Below the pieces are notes generated by a model. That model was given only the letters and a program-made list of their open reading frames with translations, was not told the DNA's origin and did not search any database. 64,000 nucleotides of DNA, taken from positions 4,650,001 to 4,714,000 of the forward strand of contig OZ241991.1 in NCBI GenBank assembly GCA_965204095.1. The letters are read 5' to 3'. Below are positions 59,248 to 64,000 of the stretch, piece after piece (the first letter of the stretch is position 1; every line of letters begins with the position of its first letter). The DNA comes from JAPPLB01 sp965204095. Lineage in GTDB: Bacteria; Acidobacteriota; Terriglobia; Bryobacterales; UBA6623. Both the position numbers and the translations under genes were made by a program.

Positions 59248-59285
59248 CGATAGCATTCACCTCGCCTCGCAGTGAGGAATGCGGG
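59248..59285. repeat. MITE remnant (one terminus) followed by CTAG
   Basis: TTCACCTCGCCTCGCAGTGA then GGAATGCGGG ends at 59285 and is followed by CTAG. It matches the CTTCGCCTCGCC...GTGAGAAATGCAGG end of reverse-oriented copies, with the GCGGG terminus also resembling the IS1380 end. Confidence 0.45.
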
Positions 59286-59573
59286 CTAGAACTAGAAAAT
59301 TGTATACCAATTGGAGGGGTATGGCGGTGAGCTGTCGCCCGGTGCGTGAGGGCTAGTGTCGTCCTTGACCCGTTCGAGGTTAACCCGGAGCGGGGGAACG
59401 TAGCGGCGGACGGGGCAGAGTGGACTTTCTTCGCCGTCCCAGTTGTGCACACTGGAATGGGAAGAGACTGACACCGACATTCGTCGCTTTGTTCCACTGA
59501 GCGTTCACCATCTTCGGAATCCACAATTCAGGCTGCGTTGTCTCACCTGCCGTCACAACGATGCTCGTATTAC
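59286..59573. other. Intergenic region upstream of the HTH antitoxin-like gene
   Basis: No supported gene; several short frames have no recognisable domain. TTGTCT (59539-59544) could be a -35 for the downstream gene with TACTAT (59571-59576) as -10. It overlaps a palindrome at the start codon. Confidence 0.4.
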
Positions 59574-59591
59574 TATGGTGAAACCACCATA
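59574..59591 (+). promoter_or_regulatory. Palindromic operator at the start of the HTH gene
   Basis: TATGGTG-AAAC-CACCATA, perfect seven-base arms, overlapping the candidate -10 and touching the ATG at 59591. The likely ligand is the HTH protein it precedes. Confidence 0.5.
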
Positions 59592-59908
59592 TGAAAATGA
59601 AGATCGAACGTGGCGGCGAAAACGTGTTCGCCGACTTGGCGCGCCCGGACGCCGAGGCTCACCTGTTGAAAGCAGACCTCGTCATCCGCATCGACAAGAT
59701 CATTCGCCAGCGCGGACTCAAGCAGGTCGAGGCGGCGAAGTTGCTCGGACTGTCCCAACCGGACGTTTCGCGCCTGCTGCGGGGAAACTTCCGGGAGTAT
59801 TCCCTGGAGCGCCTCTTGCGCCTGTTGACGGCGCTGGGGCATGACGTGGAGATCGTCGTTCGAGAGCCACAATCGTGGCGCCTGGGCAGGCTCAGGGTCG
59901 GAGCATAG
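59591..59908 (+). CDS. XRE-family HTH protein (HigA-like antitoxin, HTH_37 type)
   Basis: 105 aa. Helix-turn-helix in the middle: RQRGLKQVEAAKLLGLSQPD then VSRLLRGNFREYSLERLLRL (about 39-75), with LTALGHDVEIVVREP at the end, the hallmark of the antitoxin group paired with phage-derived Gp49/HigB-like toxins. No toxin gene is found directly upstream, so it may be an orphan antitoxin or a regulator. The palindrome at its start suggests autoregulation. Confidence 0.8.
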   Translation: MKMKIERGGENVFADLARPDAEAHLLKADLVIRIDKIIRQRGLKQVEAAKLLGLSQPDVSRLLRGNFREYSLERLLRLLTALGHDVEIVVREPQSWRLGRLRVGA

Positions 59909-60132
59909 ACAATCCGACCATGACTACGCGGGAGGAAATACGGGAACGGGGTGATAACGGCCAGGATCACGAGCTATCTGTGGCCTCTGGACGATCTGTT
60001 ACGGGAATCGTGCTCGTGAGGTTCGATTCTGAATACGCTTCAATTTGTGAGGCATGAGAACGTTACCACACGGAGTGCTATACATTAGAGTATCCTCGTT
60101 TTTTTACGCTGACGCAGGGTAAGGCTCAGATT

Positions 60133-60468
60133 GTGGCTGATCATGAACAGCTTCAGCTTTTATCCAGCGCCTCGACCGTCCAGTCTTCGCCGCAAACTGA
60201 GTACGTCTGGATCAAGAACCTGGGTGAAGCCGGCTACCACACACTGCAACCAATACCTGTAGAAATCCAAGAGGTTGCCCCCGAAGACTTCTTGGCGTCG
60301 TTCCGCGAGGCGAACATCGCAATCTCCGGCAGCGACAGCGATGATGCCTACCAGGCTCTTGTAGCAGAGATTCTGGAAACATTCGACGTGCTCATCGAAG
60401 AGCGGAATCTGGGGCCAGACGCTGCTGAGAAGCTCCGGCTCCTCAGCACATACATTGTCAGGACGTAG
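60133..60468 (+). CDS. Small HicB-like protein (candidate antitoxin)
   Basis: 111 aa; start GTG at 60133. The middle resembles the swapped-hairpin part of HicB/DUF1902-like antitoxins: IPVEIQEVAPEDFLASFREA, NIAISGSDSDDAYQALVAEI, and then a C-terminal helix LGPDAAEKLRLLSTYI as in small proteins that accompany HicA-like toxins. It overlaps the next frame by 14 bp. No DNA-binding domain is evident. Function inferred from shape and arrangement only. Confidence 0.55.
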   Translation: MADHEQLQLLSSASTVQSSPQTEYVWIKNLGEAGYHTLQPIPVEIQEVAPEDFLASFREANIAISGSDSDDAYQALVAEILETFDVLIEERNLGPDAAEKLRLLSTYIVRT

Positions 60469-60742
60469 AATACTTACGGCCGATTCAGCCTTCGCGATCG
60501 CCGATAAGCTGGATGCCGAAGTCTCAGAAGGCCGCAATCACACGAAAGCAGTGGTGAGAATCAACGGTGTATATATCGGCCAATTTGGGATCCGGAGGAA
60601 CAAGAAGGTCGGACACGACTATATCCCTCGGCAAATCTACGTCACTATGAAGCAAGCTCTTGAGTTGGCACGCTGCAGCCTCTACAAAGCGGACTACGTG
60701 AGGATTCTCAAGGAACAAGGAAAGTTGCCTTCTGACTCCTGA
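60455..60742 (+). CDS. Small HicA-like protein (candidate toxin)
   Basis: 95 aa from a TTG start inside the preceding gene; a later start near residue 12 cannot be excluded. It shows KAVVRINGVYIGQFGIRRNK then VGHDYIPRQIYVTMKQALEL, with a single H before YIP that recalls the catalytic histidine region of HicA-type mRNA interferases. The C-terminal helix is SLYKADYVRILKEQGKLP. The 14-bp overlap points to co-expression with the gene before it. Not a confident family match. Confidence 0.5.
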   Translation: MSGRRILTADSAFAIADKLDAEVSEGRNHTKAVVRINGVYIGQFGIRRNKKVGHDYIPRQIYVTMKQALELARCSLYKADYVRILKEQGKLPSDS

Positions 60743-60775
60743 AAGCCTTGATTCGTGAAAAACCTTAAAGGCCGA
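60741..60775 (+). repeat. Heptamer-type repeat with linker
   Basis: GAAAGCCTTGATTCGTGAAA then AACCTTAAAGGCCGAGTTG; the linker is the same as in the two composite MITEs. It starts at the stop codon of the candidate toxin gene. Confidence 0.6.
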
Positions 60776-61099
60776 GTTGCTCGCGCGGTCGGCTCATGGC
60801 AACGTCATGGTAGCAGCAGGCTGAGCTGAAGTTCCTGGTTCGAAACCGCGGTTCGGAGCTGCTCTCCGGGGTCGCCGGAAGTCTTCACACGCAGGATGAT
60901 CCGCCCTGGAGTCGCGCCGGGGTTCACTCAGTCCTACGCGCATCTTCCGGCTTGACTGGGGAAGGCCCTTCTCGCCGGTGACCCTCGACCCTGTCCCCTC
61001 TCATGCTTCCCATCCCACGAGCCCGGCGGCAGGGCGCATGGCCGGCCACGCACAACTCAATTTTTTTACAGAAAAGGAGTGCAGCCTTGCGGCAGGCTG
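60776..61099. other. Intergenic region, possible gene fragment on the reverse strand
   Basis: A short reverse frame ending in TGA near 60798 reads GRIILRVKTSGDPGEQLRTA and then VSNQELQLSLLLP, which looks like the C-terminus of a secreted beta protein, but the 5' part is not open. It could be a remnant of a gene related to the large protein that follows. No RNA gene or terminator is evident. Confidence 0.3.
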
Positions 61100-64000
61100 T
61101 CAGCGCGGCAGCGGCTCCGTCCCGCAGCGCCAGGAGGACTGCGAAGGATCGACCTGGACAATCGCGTGCCGACCCGCGCCGACGGGTCGAATACGGTAGG
61201 TCGCGCCGGGGAGCCGCACCGTGCCCGCAATCACATCCCTGTTGACCACCAGCGCCACCGTTCCCCCAGCGACGCCGAACAAGGGGCCCGTGAGCGCATA
61301 GCCGCCCGAGGAGGTCGGGGTCCGCTTCACGATGACTCCCGTCAGCATGACGTCGTCGAACAGGTTCAGCGGCAGGGCCGTCGGCTTGTCGGCGGGCACT
61401 TGCGCCAGTTGCCCGATGTCGACGGCGACCTCGCGGCCCCGCAGCGCCTTGGGATCGGACTCGTCGACGCCGTGCTTCGGCGGCGAGATCGCCGTGAACA
61501 GGCCGCCGCTCCGCGCCCCGGCTACGGAAGGAGGCAGCGCCTCCTGCTTACCCCCTGACCGAGCTCGGGAGAGGGTGTTCTGCGACCGGGGGCGGAATGC
61601 CGCCACGGAATGCCGCGTGATGTTGAGCGCGCGCACCGCATCGGCCGGACCGTTCACGGCCGACGTCCGGCTCTTGCCGGGCACGCCCAGCGGATCGCCC
61701 AGGTAGCTCTGGTTCGGATTCGAAAAGCGCATGATTATGCCGCAAAGTAAGCCCGCATGGGAACACTGATTTGCGTAGGCCATAATGGTTCTCCAGCGCG
61801 ACGACTCGGGCGCGCTGTCCTCGAAAGCCCGCTGGTTCACGTAGCCGTAGCTGTACGCAAGCCGCCCAAAATCTATGTATCGGTCGTGCGAAAGTCCCAT
61901 GTTGTGCCCCAGCTCGTGAGCGAAGACATCGGCGCCTCTCCCGGCACTTGTGAGACTGAAAGCCTCCCCAAAGTTCGCTGCGCCGCCCACGTCCGTTACT
62001 TCGGCGATCAAGTGAACAATGTCTGCGCCGACCCGGTCGCGAATCGCGTGGACCTCGTCCATATAGCCGTCCTGTTCCCGAGCTAACCGCCAGAGAGCCA
62101 GACGACCGCTCGCATTCTCCTCCACGTAGGGCACCTCTTCCCTGGCCGCCAGGACGATGCGCTGGTTCACGCCGCCATCCTCGTAGGCTTGATTGGTCTC
62201 GGCGACAAACAGGTCGATCTCCGCCTCGATCTCCGCGGTCCCGCCGGCCCGACTGCGCGCCGCCGGCGTATAGAAGACCGCCACGTCGATCGAAGTCATT
62301 TCCTCGGGGAGGCGTCCGCAGACCGCCCCGGAGGGGGTGAAGTCATGGATCGTCGCCAACCACTCCTGGAACTCCTCATCCGAGGGAACGCAGACCCGGG
62401 TCGCCATCAAGTTCAGGATCAAGATCTCCCGCTGGAGCAACTGACGTGGCATCGGCCCGGTCAAGTTCGGATTGAACCCGAGATCCAACAACCAGAGGTT
62501 GGTGAGGTCGCCCAGTTCCGGTGGGATCTCCCCGCTCAACTCGTTGCCCCAGAGAGACAGATATCGGAGGTTGGTGAGATCGCCCAGTTCCGGCGGGATC
62601 TCCCCGCTCAACTCATTGCCCGCGAGAGACAGCTCCCGGAGGTTGGTGAGCCGGCCCAGTTCCGGCGGGATCTCCCCGCTCAACTCGGTGGCCCCGAGAC
62701 TCAGCCATCGGAGGTTGGTGAGCCCACCCAGTTCCGGCGGAATTTCACCGCTCAAATCGTTGCTCGCGAGAACCAGCACTTCGAGGTTGCTGAGCCCGCC
62801 CAGTTCCGGCGGGATCGTTCCGCTCAACTCGTTGACCGCGAGATCCAGCACTTGGAGGTTGGTGAGGTTGCCCAGTTCCTTCGGGATCGCCCCGCTCAAC
62901 TCGTTGCCCCAGAGAAACAGCACTTCAAGATTGGAGAGGCCGGCCAGTTCCGGTGGGATCTCCCCGCTCAAATCGTTGCCCCCGAGTTCCAGCACTTCGA
63001 GGTTGGAGAGGTCGCCCAGTTCCGGCGGGATCGCCCCGCTTAAATCGTTGATCCAGAAGTTCAGCCATTCGAGGTTGGAGAGGTCGCCCAATTCCGGCGG
63101 GATCGCCCCGCTCAACTTGTTGTCCCAAAGTGACAGCACTTGGAGGTTGGAGAGGTCGCCCAGTTCCGGCGGGATCGCCCCGCTCAACTCGTTTCTCCGG
63201 AGATCCAGCCATTCGAGGTTGGTGAGCTCACCCAGTTCCGGCGGGATCGCCCCGCTCAACTCGTTGTGCCCGAGTGACAGCACTTGGAGGTTGGAGAGGT
63301 CGCCCAGTTCCGGGGGGATCGCCCCGCTCAACTCGTTGCCCCGGAAATACCTCCTTGCACTGGGGTCCCACCTGGCTCCGAGATCCAACCGTTCCAGAGA
63401 AGCCAGTCGGCCCAGTTCCGGCGGGATCGCCCCGCTCAACTCGTTGGCCCCGAGATTCAGCACTTGGAGGTTGGTGAGCTCGCCCAGTTCCGGGGGGATC
63501 GCCCCGCTCAACTCGTTGCCTCGTAGGTCGAGCTCTTGGAGGTTGGTCAGCCCACCCAGTTCCGGCGGGATCGAGCCGCTCAACTCGTTGCCGACCAACT
63601 GCTGCGCCTCGGGGTCCCACCGAGCGCTGAGAGCCAACCGTTTCAGGGCATCCAGGCGGCCCAGGGCGGGCGGTATCCCCCCGCTCAGCCCGTTGCCCGT
63701 CAAAGCCAGGCTTGTGACACGGCCGTTGCTGTCCGTCTCAACCCCGAACCACTCTCCGAGCGGGGCCTCGCTCAGCCACTTCGTGCGGTTTCTCCACTCC
63801 GGCCCGCCGGTCGCCTCGTACAGCGCCTTCAGCACCTCCCGGTCCGTAATCCCTACGGTCCCCGGATCGATGATCGTCACCGTGGCGGTGTCCGGAGAGC
63901 CGGCGGTGACTCCGGACGGGAGCGGGCGGCGGAACCCGAGCGTGATCGTCTCGGCATGGTCGTAGTGATGGTCCTCGACAGCCGTGACCAGGAAAGTCCC
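61100..64000 (-). CDS. Large secreted LRR metalloprotease with Calx-beta-like domain (N-terminus outside the window)
   Basis: The frame is open through the right edge, so the protein exceeds 960 aa. Read from the edge: a Calx-beta-like repeat (AVEDHHYDHAETITLGFRRP then GVTAGSPDTATVTIID); about 16 plant-type leucine-rich repeats of 24 residues (NELSGAIPPELGDLSNLQVL); then a reprolysin-like zinc protease (IDVAVFYTPAARSRAGG, and HELGHNMGLSHD for HExxHxxGxxHD, followed by the met-turn-like RTIMAY); and a C-terminal beta region. Repeats 1 and 4 each carry a related 12-residue insert (ARWDPEAQQLVG, ARWDPSARRYFRG), showing a three-repeat block duplication. Likely cell-surface or secreted, with the LRRs for substrate or partner binding. 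Confidence 0.9.
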   Translation of the reverse strand, partial: GTFLVTAVEDHHYDHAETITLGFRRPLPSGVTAGSPDTATVTIIDPGTVGITDREVLKALYEATGGPEWRNRTKWLSEAPLGEWFGVETDSNGRVTSLALTGNGLSGGIPPALGRLDALKRLALSARWDPEAQQLVGNELSGSIPPELGGLTNLQELDLRGNELSGAIPPELGELTNLQVLNLGANELSGAIPPELGRLASLERLDLGARWDPSARRYFRGNELSGAIPPELGDLSNLQVLSLGHNELSGAIPPELGELTNLEWLDLRRNELSGAIPPELGDLSNLQVLSLWDNKLSGAIPPELGDLSNLEWLNFWINDLSGAIPPELGDLSNLEVLELGGNDLSGEIPPELAGLSNLEVLFLWGNELSGAIPKELGNLTNLQVLDLAVNELSGTIPPELGGLSNLEVLVLASNDLSGEIPPELGGLTNLRWLSLGATELSGEIPPELGRLTNLRELSLAGNELSGEIPPELGDLTNLRYLSLWGNELSGEIPPELGDLTNLWLLDLGFNPNLTGPMPRQLLQREILILNLMATRVCVPSDEEFQEWLATIHDFTPSGAVCGRLPEEMTSIDVAVFYTPAARSRAGGTAEIEAEIDLFVAETNQAYEDGGVNQRIVLAAREEVPYVEENASGRLALWRLAREQDGYMDEVHAIRDRVGADIVHLIAEVTDVGGAANFGEAFSLTSAGRGADVFAHELGHNMGLSHDRYIDFGRLAYSYGYVNQRAFEDSAPESSRWRTIMAYANQCSHAGLLCGIIMRFSNPNQSYLGDPLGVPGKSRTSAVNGPADAVRALNITRHSVAAFRPRSQNTLSRARSGGKQEALPPSVAGARSGGLFTAISPPKHGVDESDPKALRGREVAVDIGQLAQVPADKPTALPLNLFDDVMLTGVIVKRTPTSSGGYALTGPLFGVAGGTVALVVNRDVIAGTVRLPGATYRIRPVGAGRHAIVQVDPSQSSWRCGTEPLPR

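Noticed and set aside
62470..63620. Regular ~72-bp DNA repeats that could suggest a CRISPR array
   Set aside because: The repeats are directly contiguous, diverged and coding (LRR units); there are no unique spacers and no cas genes.
62472..63965. Long forward-strand open frame (about 497 codons) across the LRR region
   Set aside because: It is the antisense of the leucine-rich repeats; the 72-bp periodicity keeps it open. The product is a Ser/Pro/Arg-rich repeat with no domain, whereas the reverse strand encodes clear LRRs and a protease.
1..64000. tRNA, rRNA or riboswitch genes
   Set aside because: I scanned the intergenic stretches and found no cloverleaf, conserved rRNA segment or known riboswitch core that I could support.

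Overview
The window is a high-GC, protein-dense bacterial chromosome segment. It carries exported enzymes with twin-arginine leaders, DUF1501, DUF1549/1553, DUF1552 and DUF1592 proteins, a multiheme cytochrome fused to TPRs, and several enolase-superfamily enzymes. This mix is usual in Acidobacteriota (Bryobacterales/Solibacter-like) and also occurs in Planctomycetota and Verrucomicrobiota. I infer Acidobacteriota with moderate confidence, since no rRNA or tRNA gene is visible to test it.

Layout. 1-10.1 kb: the end of a glycerophosphodiester phosphodiesterase, a reverse-strand enolase-superfamily enzyme, a polytopic membrane/TPR protein, a small exported protein, and a DUF1552/DUF1592 operon. 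10.1-18.3 kb: an accessory stretch with an AAA ATPase, DinD, two tandem Mu gp27-like genes, a hicB remnant, two related exported enolase-superfamily enzymes and many repeats. 18.3-24.8 kb: a likely catabolic run of an M20 peptidase, two SelA-like PLP enzymes and two amidohydrolases. 24.9-29.8 kb: a coupled trio of His-rich membrane/TPR protein, SGNH hydrolase (frameshifted here) and seven-heme cytochrome/TPR. 29.8-35.1 kb: two enolase-superfamily enzymes around a zinc alcohol dehydrogenase and a sodium:solute symporter. 35.1-40.4 kb: a DUF1501/DUF1549-1553 operon and an HpcH/HpaI aldolase. 40.4-48 kb: a DUF6526-like membrane protein, an exported methyltransferase, a coupled operon (VTT membrane protein, GNAT, OSBS/NSAR-type enzyme, DHPS-like protein), a sugar-phosphate isomerase-like protein and an acyl-CoA synthetase. 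48-64 kb: a VapBC45-like pair, a Gfo/Idh/MocA oxidoreductase, an IS1380-family element, an exported MBL-fold protein, gamma-glutamyltransferase, a restriction-modification pair, small toxin-antitoxin-like genes and a giant LRR metalloprotease running off the right edge.

The most unusual content is the repeats. A ~177-bp MITE-like element (four full copies, two composite copies, several remnants) has 17-bp terminal inverted repeats and duplicates a YTAR 4-mer (CTAG, TTAG). Its ends and subterminal sequence match those of the resident IS1380 element at 51595-53328, which itself sits in a small gene with a perfect CTAG duplication. Four MITE right ends lie directly against the stop codon of a reverse-strand gene. 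A second family consists of degenerate heptamer arrays (YTCGTGW)n that lie just 3' of many stop codons and also occupy the centre of two MITE copies.

The metabolic genes suggest a heterotroph taking apart sugar acids, amino-sugar or amino-acid derivatives and dipeptides with exported enzymes. Individual substrates cannot be read from sequence alone.
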